A stretch of DNA of 64,000 bases from an uncultured Candidatus Saccharibacteria bacterium (GCA_947428935.1 CANENS010000003.1:1-64000); one strand, 5' to 3'; counted from the first letter of the stretch, positions 45,928 to 55,006 are shown. Numbers and translations: made by a program. Notes: generated from the letters alone by a model not told the origin.

Positions 45928-46443
45928 CTAGCGCGTATACTTTTCGTTTAAATCTGAATAATCGTACAACTCGCCTTCCTTAAACCAAAGCTTGATCTCC
46001 TTCTTCGCCTCTTCCTTACTACCACTTGCGTGCACCAAATTCGGCACCCCCATACCCTTCGCGTCCGAATAACCAAAACTCATGTGTGAATAATCGCCGC
46101 GAATCGTACCCATTTCTGCTGATTTTGGCTCGGTTGGTCCCACAATCTTGCGTACCAAAGGCACCGCTTCAACACCTTCCAGCACCATTGCAATCACCGG
46201 CCCCGTCATCATATAGCTCAAATTATACCGAAAAGCCTGCTCACCACGGCGCGTGATCATCTGTCCAATTTCCTCATAATGAGCCCGGTAATGATCTTCA
46301 TCCGGCATAACCATTTTGATACCAACGATCTTCAAACCAACGCGCTCAAACCGCGTAATGATTTCTCCAACAATTCCACGCTGAATCGAATCCGGCTTCA
46401 AAACCACCAAGCTACGCTCAACTAAATCTTTTTCTTTACCCAT
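45928..46443 (-). CDS. ndk: Nucleoside diphosphate kinase
   Basis: 171 residues against the usual 130-150; the extra length is an insert near the active site and a C-terminal tail. Visible: ERSLVVLKPDSIQRG, FRYNLSYMMTGPVIAMVLEG, and the phosphohistidine in NLVHASGS. It equilibrates NTP pools, important in genomes lacking nucleotide synthesis. Confidence 0.94.
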   Translation of the reverse strand: MGKEKDLVERSLVVLKPDSIQRGIVGEIITRFERVGLKIVGIKMVMPDEDHYRAHYEEIGQMITRRGEQAFRYNLSYMMTGPVIAMVLEGVEAVPLVRKIVGPTEPKSAEMGTIRGDYSHMSFGYSDAKGMGVPNLVHASGSKEEAKKEIKLWFKEGELYDYSDLNEKYTR

Positions 46444-46509
46444 AAATAACTCCTTTTCCTCATTATATCATACTCTCTATTGTTTTCCTAAAATATCTGG
46501 AAGCATAAT

Positions 46510-46536
46510 CCAACTTGTACGTCACGTACAAGTTGG
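46510..46536. repeat. 27-bp-type palindrome, copy 3
   Basis: CCAACTTGTACGT and ACGTACAAGTTGG around a single C. It is followed by the CAGAGGTAAAAT half of the second palindrome and AATAAAGCC, then cassette C8. Confidence 0.9.
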
Positions 46537-46679
46537 ATTATAAATTCTCAGAGGTAAAATTGATGGTTATTAACTCAATAAAGCCAATTTCGCTCCAATT
46601 TCTTCGAACGCCTCGCGTCCTTGACTACATCGTAGCGTCCAAAAAAACTCATCTTTTGTCTTACAGTCACTTCCACAGC

Positions 46680-46872
46680 TCGCAGCGGGGCCACTAATAT
46701 CGAAACTGGACGCTTGGTCTGGCCTGGTGAACGTGGCTATGATTGGTCATCCCATGCTAAAACGTCCAGTATTACCCATGCATACCTCTTTAGCCTCACC
46801 GTTTCTAGCGTCGGTCCATCTAATGATAGCGTACGCTGGTACGCCTTCCCCCTCCGCTGCCTAGCTAGACAG
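46680..46872 (+). repeat. Variable cassette C8
   Basis: Encodes RSGATNIETGRLVWPG ... RWYAFPLRCLARQ. The middle is among the more diverged. The leader TTACAGTCACTTCCACAG resembles that of C6. Followed 31 bp later by C9 in the same orientation. Confidence 0.92.
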
Positions 46873-47091
46873 TAATAATATATGGTAAAACTAAATCGCC
46901 GAGTTCGCAGCGGGTACATTAACATTAATAATGGTCGATTGAGATATTCTGGCAATAGCGGCGGCAAATGGTCATCACAAACTTCCGATACGGCTCATGC
47001 ATATCGGTTAAATTTCAATGCATCCACTATCTACTCTGCCGCTGGTGATTCCCGTGATCATGCTGTCCCCCTCCGCTGCCTAGCTAGACAG
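46843..47091 (+). repeat. About 200-250-bp duplication, copy 1 (with 62487-62735)
   Basis: From the 3' end of C8 through cassette C9 the sequence matches 62487-62735 on the other strand almost base for base. This includes the spacer encoding MVKLNRRV. The cassettes further upstream (C8 here, C20 there) are unrelated in their variable parts. Confidence 0.9.
46904..47091 (+). repeat. Variable cassette C9
   Basis: Encodes RSGYININNGRLRYSG ... RLNFNASTIYSAAGDS, then AVPLRCLARQ. It uniquely has AVPLRC in place of GFPLRC. A short frame with its own ATG (MVKLNRRVRSG, 46882) runs through it, but there is no ribosome site and no domain upstream. Confidence 0.93.
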
Positions 47092-47135
47092 TAATAATGT
47101 ATGGTAGAAAATTGTTTGTTTATAATTCTAATTTC

Positions 47136-47308
47136 TTCGCAGCGGACTTGTTAATATCGATCTCGGTCGCTTGAGATACTCTGGCATCTTCGGTTACGGG
47201 TGGTCGTCGAGGGCTAATTTCTCTAATGTCGCTCGAGCATACTTCCTCTACTTCCATGCGTCTGACGTCCTCCCGTCCAACGGTATCAATCGCTGGTACG
47301 GCTTCCCA
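47136..47308 (+). repeat. Variable cassette C10, alternative 3' end
   Basis: Identical to C7 from TTCGCAGCGGAC through GGCTTCCC, then switches to ACCTACAATCT instead of CCTCCGCTGC. C17 switches in the same way and to the same words. It lies just downstream of rpsO (opposite strand). Confidence 0.92.
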
Positions 47309-47406
47309 CCTACAATCTTAACGAGAATATCTACTCACATAGCTATCATACGTACCAAAAACAAGAACCCCACTCAATCAAAACCCAAAACCAGCCTCAC
47401 GACGAA

Positions 47407-47673
47407 CTATTTGCGAAGTCCAAGCTCACCAATCGTCTTCTTGTATAAGTCGAAGTTCGTCCGCTCGAGATATTTCAGCAACTTCTTGCGTCGTCCAACC
47501 ATCTGCATCAACCCACGCTTTGCCATATAGTCATGCTTATTTTCTTTCACATGCTCCGTAACTTCTTTGATTCGGGCTGTTAAAACCGCCACCTGCACCT
47601 CTGGCGACCCTACGTCCTTCTCGCTACGAGCCATCTTCTTGATAGTTTCCGTCTTCTTCTCTTTTGTAATCAT
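47407..47673 (-). CDS. rpsO: 30S ribosomal protein S15
   Basis: About 88 residues with the S15 pattern (DVGSPEVQVAVLTARI; HVKENKHDYMAKRGL; RRKKLLKYL). Start is set at ATG 47673 (MITKEKK); TATAAT lies 10 nt upstream, inside the longer frame to 47712. Cassettes C10 and C11 lie on either side. Confidence 0.96.
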   Translation of the reverse strand: MITKEKKTETIKKMARSEKDVGSPEVQVAVLTARIKEVTEHVKENKHDYMAKRGLMQMVGRRKKLLKYLERTNFDLYKKTIGELGLRK

Positions 47674-47734
47674 ATTACCTGTGATTATAGCACAAGTTTT
47701 CCACATCCACAACCCCTATTTTTAAGCAATTTCG

Positions 47735-47928
47735 TTCGCAGCGGGCTAATTAATATCGAAGTCGGTTATTTAAAACTTTCTGGCCTCGTCGGTTATGGAT
47801 GGTCATCACGGGCTCATTCTTCTGATGTTCGTTATGCATTCTACCTCGACTTCGATGCGTCTGGCGTCTACCCGTCCCTCAACGGCAATCGCTACTACGG
47901 CTTCCCCCTCCGCTGCCTAGCTAGATAG
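47735..47928 (+). repeat. Variable cassette C11
   Basis: Encodes RSGLINIEVGYLKLSG ... FYLDFDASGVYPSLNG, then NRYYGFPLRCLAR. Intact ends. Upstream it abuts the rpsO promoter region. Confidence 0.93.
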
Positions 47929-48041
47929 TAATAATATATAAATATAACATCAGTCAAAAAATCTCTCAGTACACAAATAAAGCCTACCCCACGTCCACAA
48001 AAACACAACACCTCATATGTTACAATAAATACATAGAAAAT

Positions 48042-48329
48042 ATGAACAAAGAGAATCTAAAACAAACCCCCGAAAGCCCAAAATACCCCAAAAGCTTTAT
48101 TATTATTATAGGAATCATCTCAGCACTAAACATTGCGACAGGAGTAATCATCTTTTTGTTTATGCTGCTTGCTCTTCTAGACGGCATATCTAGTCAAAGA
48201 GACACAACGACAGCTATTATTTTTATGGGATGCCTAGCATTACTAATCGGTTTACCCTGTGATACTATTATGCTCGTCCAGCCTTTATCGCAAAGAAGTT
48301 TTTCGGGCTTAGTCTCCAAGGCAAACTGA
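48042..48329 (+). CDS. Small membrane protein, 95 aa
   Basis: Two membrane helices (about 19-50 and 58-82) after a polar lead, and a short polar tail. No family recognised. A TACAAT box lies 15 nt before the ATG. Single gene. Confidence 0.6.
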   Translation: MNKENLKQTPESPKYPKSFIIIIGIISALNIATGVIIFLFMLLALLDGISSQRDTTTAIIFMGCLALLIGLPCDTIMLVQPLSQRSFSGLVSKAN

Positions 48330-48443
48330 AAAGATATATTATAGTCGCCCCCATACTTTCCATATTGCCAGCGTGTTTTTGGTGCTAAAATATTTGTTTA
48401 ACTAAATTCCTCATAAAGCATTTAAGCTAAAACAATCCTACAA

Positions 48444-48466
48444 AAACCACCCTCCAAAGAGGGTAA
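48444..48466 (-). terminator. Terminator of the hsp20 gene
   Basis: ACCCTC/GAGGGT around TTTG, then GGTTTTT on the minus strand. Confidence 0.75.
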
Positions 48467-48515
48467 TTCTTGCTGTGTGATTCCCGCAATTCCCCCACCC
48501 GGTCGAACGACGAAA

Positions 48516-49013
48516 TTATTGAATAGCGATCTTGATCGGAGCTTCAACTTTTTCCTTCTCGAAAGTAATCGTCAAAACACCATCCTTCAATTCCGCCTTC
48601 ACCGTACCTTCTTCTTCCTTCACCTGCACCGGCAAAGCAATAGTGCGTGAAAACTCTCCCCAATAGCACTCCTGGATATGCCAAGCTGTAGTATTTTCAT
48701 CCTCACCACCGCTCAGAATCCCCGAAATAGTCAAAATATTGTCCGAGATCGTCACATTTAAATCCGATTTCGAAATGCCCGCAGTACGCGCTTTGACCAC
48801 CAATTTGTCAGCAGTCTCATAAACGTCAACCGCCAGCTGTCCTGGAAAATCGTCAGTATTATCCCACCCATCGTCGCTGATGCTAGATGGCTCATCAATA
48901 TTATTGAGGGCGCCTTTTTCAGTTCGATCGGCGACTGGTGCCGGTTCATCATCGAGGAAAGCGGCTGCTAATTCATCTTCCATCAGCATGTCATCGTTAT
49001 TAGTACGAGCCAT
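48516..49013 (-). CDS. Small heat-shock protein (Hsp20/alpha-crystallin)
   Basis: 165 residues. An acidic disordered N-terminus (about 1-55) is followed by the alpha-crystallin domain (QLAVDVYETADKLVVKART; ISKSDLNVTISDNILTISG; EEGTVKAELKDGVLTITF) and the C-terminal I-x-I motif (IKIAIQ). It is an ATP-independent holdase. A strong AAAGGAGG precedes the ATG; a TATAAT-bearing GCTTTATAATAAAGC palindrome lies upstream and could be a control site. Confidence 0.95.
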   Translation of the reverse strand: MARTNNDDMLMEDELAAAFLDDEPAPVADRTEKGALNNIDEPSSISDDGWDNTDDFPGQLAVDVYETADKLVVKARTAGISKSDLNVTISDNILTISGILSGGEDENTTAWHIQECYWGEFSRTIALPVQVKEEEGTVKAELKDGVLTITFEKEKVEAPIKIAIQ

Positions 49014-49085
49014 TGCTTGGTTTACCTCCTTTAGATATTGTTATGCTTTATTATAAAGCCTTTCCGTAGTAAAATCAATACTATT

Positions 49086-49850
49086 ATGCATTTCGTTGTA
49101 AAAAACACAACAAAATTCGGGCTTCTCGACCTGCTCTGTCCGCACTCTTGTAGAGGTTGCGGATGCCTGGGAACGGTTCTTTGCGATTGTTGTAAAAATT
49201 ACATCATGGAGCAACATTCAGACTTGTGTCCCATCTGCCAACAAACTTTTTCAACTCAAAACCCTAACAACAAACAAAAACCCTTTCGTTGTCAAAATTG
49301 CGAATCACCTTTCCTTGGTACCTTCGTGGTAGGTTATCGCACAGGCGCGCTTGCGGATTTAATCAAAAATTTCAAATATCATTCCGTGCGCGCCGCCGCT
49401 CCGATCTTGACCGATCTGCTAGACGCTACGATTCCGCCCGATCTAGAAAAAATGCTCGTGCCTTCTAGTCCTATCGACGTCAAAATCGTCGTTGTCCCTC
49501 TACCGACCATCGGCAAACACGTCCGCGCGCGTGGGCTCGATCATACCAAAATTCTGGCTCAGAGATTAGCTCGCCGTCGCGGATGGCAATATCGCCCACT
49601 ATTGTCACGTGCTCAAGACACCGTACAAGTCGGTACTAAAGCCTCCGAGCGCCAAGCGCAAGCTAAAACCGCTTATCGCATCAACATTAACCCCGATCCT
49701 AACGTGTATTACCTCCTACTGGACGACATTTGGACCACCGGCGCAACCATGCTCGCCGCAGCCAAACTCTTACAAGACGCCGGCGCGAAACATCTGCTCG
49801 CCGCCTTGCTTGCCACTGGCCAACCCCAAAAAGAAAACGTCAGAAAATAA
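49086..49850 (+). CDS. comF: ComF family phosphoribosyltransferase-like protein
   Basis: About 254 residues. An N-terminal zinc region with three CxxC-type pairs (CPHSCRGCGC; CDCC; CPIC...CQNC) precedes a PRTase fold with PRPP loop LLLDDIWTTGATM. ComF is needed for DNA uptake during transformation, which also uses type IV pili in many bacteria. Start is taken at ATG 49086 (MHFVV), since a -10-like TAAAAT lies upstream; a frame to 49038 overlaps the divergent hsp20 promoter. Confidence 0.9.
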   Translation: MHFVVKNTTKFGLLDLLCPHSCRGCGCLGTVLCDCCKNYIMEQHSDLCPICQQTFSTQNPNNKQKPFRCQNCESPFLGTFVVGYRTGALADLIKNFKYHSVRAAAPILTDLLDATIPPDLEKMLVPSSPIDVKIVVVPLPTIGKHVRARGLDHTKILAQRLARRRGWQYRPLLSRAQDTVQVGTKASERQAQAKTAYRININPDPNVYYLLLDDIWTTGATMLAAAKLLQDAGAKHLLAALLATGQPQKENVRK

Positions 49851-49904
49851 CTTCACGGCCCACCTCCTCCATCATATTTCTCAAAAACACCCCGGTTTAT
49901 TTCG

Positions 49905-50101
49905 TTCGCAGCGGGCGCCTCAATATCGATAACGGTCGTTTGTGGAGCTCTGGCGTCAACGGTTACGGGCGGTCGTCCCGGGCTAATTCTTCTAGTATTA
50001 ATAATGCATACTTCCTTTTCTTCAATGCGTCTAGCGTCGACCCGTCCAGCAACGGCAACGCTCGCTGGGTCGGCTTCCCCCTCCGCTGCCTAGCTAGACA
50101 G
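49905..50101 (+). repeat. Variable cassette C12
   Basis: Encodes RSGRLNIDNGRLWSSG ... FLFFNASSVDPSSNGN, then ARWVGFPLRCLARQ. It has one extra codon in the Asn run. Followed by the GCATAAA/TTTATGC hairpin and a complete inverted-repeat element at 50167. Confidence 0.94.
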
Positions 50102-50166
50102 TAATAATGTATGGAATAAGCATAAATTGATAAATTGTTTTTTATGCTTGAGTTTTAGGTTGTGCT

Positions 50167-50282
50167 GTGGGGGATAATAATAGAAGACAGTGACTAAAAG
50201 AAACGTATATTAATGAGTGAAAGCTTAATGTTTATCATAATTAATCACTTAGTGTGTCACTGTCTTCTATTATTATCCCCAC
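50167..50282. mobile_element. 116-bp inverted-repeat element (MITE-like), copy 1
   Basis: Terminal repeats of about 27 bp (GTGGGGGATAATAATAG, AAGACAGTGAC) face each other around about 60 bp of AT-rich sequence with AAACGTATA. It codes for nothing. It is directly preceded by GAGTTTTAGGTTGTG, as at 58809. It could be a transposon-like element or a cruciform or RNA hairpin belonging to the cassette unit. Confidence 0.85.
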
Positions 50283-50380
50283 ATATATAAAAACTAAACA
50301 CTATCTTTTAGGTCAAATATAACCAAAAACTAGCTTTATTAACTTAAAGACCATCAATTTTACTTCTGGAAATTTATAGT

Positions 50381-50407
50381 TGAACTTGTACGTGATGTAC
50401 AAGTTCA
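50381..50407. repeat. 27-bp-type palindrome, copy 4
   Basis: TGAACTTGTAC and GTACAAGTTCA around GTGAT. Preceded by the second palindrome (TTTTACTTCTGGAAAT). It lies between the inverted-repeat element and the truB end. Confidence 0.9.
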
Positions 50408-50430
50408 AATAGCATGAAATATCAAAAAAA

Positions 50431-51180
50431 TCACACCTTAACCGCCTCTTCAACCCGATACGGGCCCACCATAGTCCGCCGTAGTGCCGTCAAATATCCG
50501 CCCACTCCCAGCGCCGCGCCAATATCTTCTCCCAAGGCACGGATATAAGTGCCGCTAGAAACCTTCGACCGCAACTCAAGCTCTGGCCACTGATAACGCA
50601 AAATTTCCAGTTCATCAATCCGCACTTTCCGCACCGGCATGTCGACCTGCTTACTCTCTCGCGCCAGCTTATAAGCTCTTTGCCCATTGATCTTTACCGC
50701 CGAATATTGCGGCACTCGCTGCTCAATCTCGCCCAAAAAGCTGGCCAGAACCTGCTCAATCTCCTCTTGTGTCGGCACTTTACTCTCATCCATATGTGCA
50801 AAATCAGAAATCTCGCCCTCCAGATCTCCCGTAGTCGACACCTTCCCCAGTCGAATAGTCGCGACATATTCCTTATCCAATTTCAAGAATTTATTTGCCC
50901 GCTTAGTCTCCTTCCCCGTCAACAATATCAGCAACCCCGTAGCAAAAGGATCCAACGTTCCGGTATGCCCTACTTTCACCTTCTTACGCTTCCGACGAAA
51001 AGCCCCGTCCTTCCCTTTAACCTCCACAAAACCAGCTTCTTCCGAAAGCATTCTACGCACCTTCGCCACCACACCAAACGAACTAATCCCAGCCGGCTTA
51101 TCAACCAATAAAATTCCACCCTCCAGCAACCTCTTCGTCTGCTCTGTTATTAATTTTAACTTTCCTTCCGCCATGCTCAT
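50431..51180 (-). CDS. truB: tRNA pseudouridine-55 synthase TruB
   Basis: 249 residues. The catalytic Asp lies in GHTGTLDPFATGLL; other family blocks are LLVDKPAGISSF, YVATIRLGKVSTTGD, and SKVSGTYIRALGEDIG. It makes the universal psi-55 in the T loop. It has a charged insert after VEVKGKDGAFRRKRKK. It lacks the C-terminal PUA domain. TATAAT lies 7 nt before the ATG, so it is probably leaderless. Confidence 0.96.
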   Translation of the reverse strand: MSMAEGKLKLITEQTKRLLEGGILLVDKPAGISSFGVVAKVRRMLSEEAGFVEVKGKDGAFRRKRKKVKVGHTGTLDPFATGLLILLTGKETKRANKFLKLDKEYVATIRLGKVSTTGDLEGEISDFAHMDESKVPTQEEIEQVLASFLGEIEQRVPQYSAVKINGQRAYKLARESKQVDMPVRKVRIDELEILRYQWPELELRSKVSSGTYIRALGEDIGAALGVGGYLTALRRTMVGPYRVEEAVKV

Positions 51181-51247
51181 TACCCATATTATAACACATT
51201 CTTCAGCTCAGAACCATTTTGACAAATTTCATTCACAAACACCAACC

Positions 51248-51270
51248 AACTTGTACAGCGTGTACAAGTT
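51248..51270. repeat. 27-bp-type palindrome, copy 5
   Basis: AACTTGTAC and GTACAAGTT around AGCGT, followed by CTTTACCTCTGTAAAATG and TTAATAAACC, then cassette C13, 60 bp on. Confidence 0.92.
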
Positions 51271-51330
51271 CAACTCACTTTACCTCTGTAAAATGCACTA
51301 ATTCTGCCATTAATAAACCTTAATGTATGC

Positions 51331-51526
51331 TTCGCAGCGGGTTCGTTGATATCAATAACAGCCACTTGGGGTATTCTGGCATCTATGGTTACGGATGGTC
51401 GTCATTGGTCGATTCATCCGATGCCGCTCGAGCATACTATCTCACCTTCCATGCGTCTGACATCTACCCGTCCCTCAGTAATAATCGCTGGAACGCCTTC
51501 CCCCTCCGCTGCTCGAGCATAGATAG
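51331..51526 (+). repeat. Variable cassette C13
   Basis: Encodes RSGFVDINNSHLGYSG ... YYLTFHASDIYPSLSN, then NRWNAFPLRC. Ends TGCTCGAGCATAGATAG (second tail type). It has the full palindrome leader upstream. Confidence 0.94.
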
Positions 51527-51626
51527 TAATAATATATGATTCCAAAAAGGAATAATACCGCCAACAAAATTAATGGCCGCATCCGTCTTTCAAAAAAGAA
51601 TCATCAAATCAACACAAAACAACCAA

Positions 51627-51659
51627 GACAAAACCTCCACAAAAGTGAAGGCCTTGTCT
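51627..51659 (-). terminator. Hairpin directly downstream of tRNA-Asp
   Basis: AAGACAA and TTGTCTT outer arms with CCTCCAC/GTGAAGG inside, abutting the CCA end. Confidence 0.7.
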
Positions 51660-51736
51660 TGGCGGACCCGACGAGACTCGAACTCGCGACCTCTGCCGTG
51701 ACAGGGCAGCGCTCTAACCAACTGAGCTACGAGTCC
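51660..51736 (-). tRNA. tRNA-Asp (GUC)
   Basis: A 77-nt cloverleaf with encoded CCA. Anticodon arm CTGCC-CTGTCAC-GGCAG gives anticodon GTC. It lies between cassettes C13 and C14. Confidence 0.95.
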
Positions 51737-51814
51737 ACCACCTACATTATAGCGCATTTCCCCATTTTCTACAAGCCCGTTTTTCATCAAATCACAAAAC
51801 AAATACGCCCCATG

Positions 51815-52011
51815 TTCGCAGCGGGTTTATCCATATCAATTCCGGTCACATAAATCTTTCCGGCATTTACGGTTACGACTGGTCGTCCCGAGCCAATTCT
51901 TCTGACGCTCATTATGTACACTTCCTCAGCTTTAATAAGACAGAGATCTACCCATCTAACGGCCAAAATTCTCGCTGGAATGGCTTCCCCCTCCGCTGCC
52001 TAGCTAGACAG
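51815..52011 (+). repeat. Variable cassette C14
   Basis: Encodes RSGFIHINSGHINLSG ... FLSFNKTEIYPSNGQN, then [14 protein letters not shown]. Intact ends with the first tail type. Confidence 0.93.
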
Positions 52012-52053
52012 TAATAATGTCAAGCCCTGAAGCTGCCCAAAATCCCCAACCCC

Positions 52054-52281
52054 CTATTCAATTCGCACTTCGACCATCAATAATCGATATAATGACCAAT
52101 GCACTACGCCGCGCAGCAACACAATATTTCGCTCATAAAACGCATGTAATGGCATGAAATCCGCACCCAAAGCGACGTGCCCCATCACCATCACCGGCAA
52201 ATCAATCCACCAATGATGCTTCCCAAATTCCCCCTTAATCGTAACTTTTGTATAAATAGTTTTCTTTTTTACTTTACTCAT
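52054..52281 (-). CDS. Hypothetical protein, 75 aa
   Basis: Basic N-terminus and a Trp/His-rich middle (GKHHWWIDLPVMVMGH). No family recognised and no clear ribosome site; a TAAAAT box lies 5 nt before the ATG. It may be a real leaderless gene or the end of an older gene. Confidence 0.4.
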   Translation of the reverse strand: MSKVKKKTIYTKVTIKGEFGKHHWWIDLPVMVMGHVALGADFMPLHAFYERNIVLLRGVVHWSLYRLLMVEVRIE

Positions 52282-52426
52282 GCATTTTACATCTACCCAC
52301 CTAGATCTCTATGCTCATTTGCTCCAATTTAGTCGGCCCCTATCACAAGATATGAACATCCCCCTGTGCATCCGAAGATGCATTTCCTTTCTTTACTTTA
52401 ATCTTTATTTTTTACTTTCTCACTCG

Positions 52427-54070
52427 CTAGGCTGGCGGCATCATTTCTCCGCCCATAGAAGGAATTGGCGGCGGCGGCAAAACTACAGAATTCGGATTCT
52501 CAACCGGCGCACCTGGCAAATTCATTGGCGGCATTTCCAGAGATGCACCCGCAGCAACAGGCGATTGCGACACTGGAGCAGCCTGCGTATTATCTAAAGG
52601 CGCAATAGGCGCCCCTAAACCAGCATCCGGCTGCAAATTTCCCACCGACGCGACCATATTCGAATCTGGTGCACCCAAACCCTGTCCCGCCAATGGCGCC
52701 TGCGGGGCTTGCATCGGTTGTGAATTCCCAACCTGCTCATTCGCGACCGCTCCAGTCTCCAGATTCACGTTCGACGCCGACTCGGGCACCACAGGCTGCG
52801 CGCCAACATTACCAGAAACTACCGCTCCAACCTGCACCGGCGCAACTCCCCCTGGCTCCGCCAAAGCTTCATCAATCATCTTCGCATAATCTTTCGGAGG
52901 CTGAGGTGGCTCTGGGTTCGCCGGCGGCACAATTGCATTCCCCACTGAACCAGAGCTCGGATTCGTCACTACTGGAGCAGGCGCAACTGACGTCGCCGGA
53001 GTAGCTTCGGCAGTGATGCCGGACATCGCCTCCTGGACAGCTTGCGAAGCTGCCGAAGCCATTGCCGCTCGCGCTTGATTTTCTGCCGTTACTTGGTCTT
53101 GATTACTAGGCGCAGCCGCGTCCAGATGCTCCTCATCGTGCTCAACCATTAAATTCGTAGCATCTTCCTTCGGTTTCACGGTCGCCGACTCGGCTTTACC
53201 ATCAATCCGCAAATGATTATCCATAACATGCGAAGAAATCAGCTGCTGATCCGCTCCCATCGACATCAATCTCGAAGCCAGTTCCAGCGTATCCGAAGTC
53301 GTCCGATCATTCGAAAAACGTCCCGTCGCCGCCACAATCCCAGTCAAAAGCGCAGTCGCGATATCTTTATTCACTCGCGCTTGCTCCTCGTCCATAGCAA
53401 AAATCAGCTTCGTCACCATCTCCGAGACCGAACTAGCCATCGGGTTACTCCACTCAATTTCGCCAAAGCGCCCCGGAGCACCAATCGTAATATCGACCGT
53501 CACCGCATTGTGCATAATCCGACCATATTCGCTCAAGGCTTCGTCCAAATCTCCAGCCGACGGCACACCCAGCGCAATCACCAGATCAACATTATAATCC
53601 CCACGCGAGAACTGCAAATCCTTCTCCGTAATCACGGTCTTATACGGCGTAATATAAATCTTGACAAAATCACCTTCCAGCTTATAGCGCAAATGGTCAG
53701 CTTTTTCCTTGTTTAAGGCAATAATAAAATCTTGTAAGCTATCAGTATTGCTTTCAAAAGTATTCTGCGGACGCAAAAAATTCAAAGCATTCGGCGTTTC
53801 ACCAGAATAAATTGCCGTGGTATGCTTTTGCAAATCATCCAAAAACATCGTCAGGCCAATCGCCGCCACCATCTCATCTACCGACGGATTACGCGATAAA
53901 GTCACTAAAATATTATCGGAACGATCAACTTTCTCGCTAATTTTGCGAATAAAATTGTCATTCATAGCAGCCGTATCCTGCGGAGTTCCCACCGCCGCAT
54001 CTTGCGCCTGCTCCGCTAAGGAAGTCGCCACCAGATTTTGATTGAGTTGTGTTTGTGTTTGTTCTTGCAT
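52427..54070 (-). CDS. DHH-superfamily-like protein with a long Pro/Ala-rich tail
   Basis: 547 residues. The N-terminal 300 resemble DHH/NrnA phosphoesterases in layout (NILVTLSRNPSVDEMVAAIG; DLVIALGVPSAGD; TALLTGIVAATGRFSND). The metal-binding DHH triad is missing: where the motif should be, the sequence reads VTVDITIGAPGRFGE. It is probably not an active phosphoesterase. Residues about 310-547 are low complexity, rich in Pro, Ala, Asn and Gln. Role unknown. Confidence 0.75.
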   Translation of the reverse strand: MQEQTQTQLNQNLVATSLAEQAQDAAVGTPQDTAAMNDNFIRKISEKVDRSDNILVTLSRNPSVDEMVAAIGLTMFLDDLQKHTTAIYSGETPNALNFLRPQNTFESNTDSLQDFIIALNKEKADHLRYKLEGDFVKIYITPYKTVITEKDLQFSRGDYNVDLVIALGVPSAGDLDEALSEYGRIMHNAVTVDITIGAPGRFGEIEWSNPMASSVSEMVTKLIFAMDEEQARVNKDIATALLTGIVAATGRFSNDRTTSDTLELASRLMSMGADQQLISSHVMDNHLRIDGKAESATVKPKEDATNLMVEHDEEHLDAAAPSNQDQVTAENQARAAMASAASQAVQEAMSGITAEATPATSVAPAPVVTNPSSGSVGNAIVPPANPEPPQPPKDYAKMIDEALAEPGGVAPVQVGAVVSGNVGAQPVVPESASNVNLETGAVANEQVGNSQPMQAPQAPLAGQGLGAPDSNMVASVGNLQPDAGLGAPIAPLDNTQAAPVSQSPVAAGASLEMPPMNLPGAPVENPNSVVLPPPPIPSMGGEMMPPA

Positions 54071-54295
54071 AACTTACATCCAATATAGCACTGATGGCCC
54101 AAAAAGTCAATGCTTATTTTTAAAATTCAGATATTATCTAAAAATCGAGATATCTTTCGGCGTGGTACTTAAAGAACTATCACGATTAACCTGGTTCACC
54201 CTGAGAATTTTGCCAGTCTTTTGTATCCTGCACGCTAGCAGATTCGACGGATTTTGTCCATTTAGTATATTTAGCATATTTGCTTATGTTTACAT

Positions 54296-54736
54296 TCATA
54301 TTTCCGCCCGCCTTAACCGCATCACTCGCGCCGCACCCAGAGCGTCCATACGCCCGTCCATATTATCTACGCTACTACCAAAATCCCCCTGCGCCGTAAT
54401 AATCCCCTTCTTGGCTAAGCCCGCATCACCTTGCAATAGAGTCATCACCCCACTAATGAACCCCCGGAGCGCATTTCTAACTGCTATTATAAGCGATAAC
54501 GTGATATAAATCTTATACGATCCAAGAGCGACCGAAGTAGAATCCGCAAAAAGCGTGCTTGTAGTCTCCACCTTTGTAGACAAAACCGCTGCAGCTACTA
54601 GAAAAATCGTCCCCAGCCCTATGAGCGCTAAGTGCGCCATTCCCTGCTTTTTCTGACCAAGATACCAATTATGCAACCCAAAAGAACCCCAGAAAACCCC
54701 CAGCAACCCCGCCATCTGCGCTTGCGTAGCCCAAAG
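54296..54736 (-). pseudogene. TM2-domain protein, 5' end lost at a cassette remnant
   Basis: The minus strand encodes WATQAQMAGLLGVFWGSFG, LHNWYLGQKKQGM, the TM2 signature (hydrophobic helix, short turn, second helix), and a polar tail to 54296. Immediately upstream the frame runs into antisense cassette 3'-end sequence (54737-54767), so the native start is gone. A Met inside the first helix (MAGLLG) could still start a shortened protein. Confidence 0.65.
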
Positions 54737-54767
54737 CGTTTCCCCTCCGCTGCTCGAGCATAGACAG
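54737..54767 (+). repeat. Cassette C15, 3' end only
   Basis: CGTTTCCCCTCCGC, TGCTCGAGCATAGACAG matches the last 30 bases of cassettes with the second tail type. Everything 5' of it is replaced by the TM2 gene. A right half of the inverted-repeat element follows. Confidence 0.85.
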
Positions 54768-54782
54768 TATATAATAAAATGT

Positions 54783-54837
54783 AATGTTTTTGATAAGCGT
54801 AACTTAGTGTATCGCTGTCTTCCATTATTACCCCCAC
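54783..54837. mobile_element. Right half of the inverted-repeat element
   Basis: AATG-TTTTTGATAA ... CGCTGTCTTCCATTATTA, CCCCCAC matches the right half of the elements at 50167 and 58809. The left half is missing. Confidence 0.8.
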
Positions 54838-55006
54838 AAACTTTGCCAGAAGCAAGAATAACTTGTTCTAACTTTCTCTCAGAAAAATCAATTCGGAAAA
54901 TGAGACATTTCGTTATCTGTAAAATGCTGTGCATTATAGATCAGGAACAAAAGTCCTTGCCCTTAAGTCTGCATGGAAAGTTACAGTGATTTTATTCATA
55001 CAAAAA

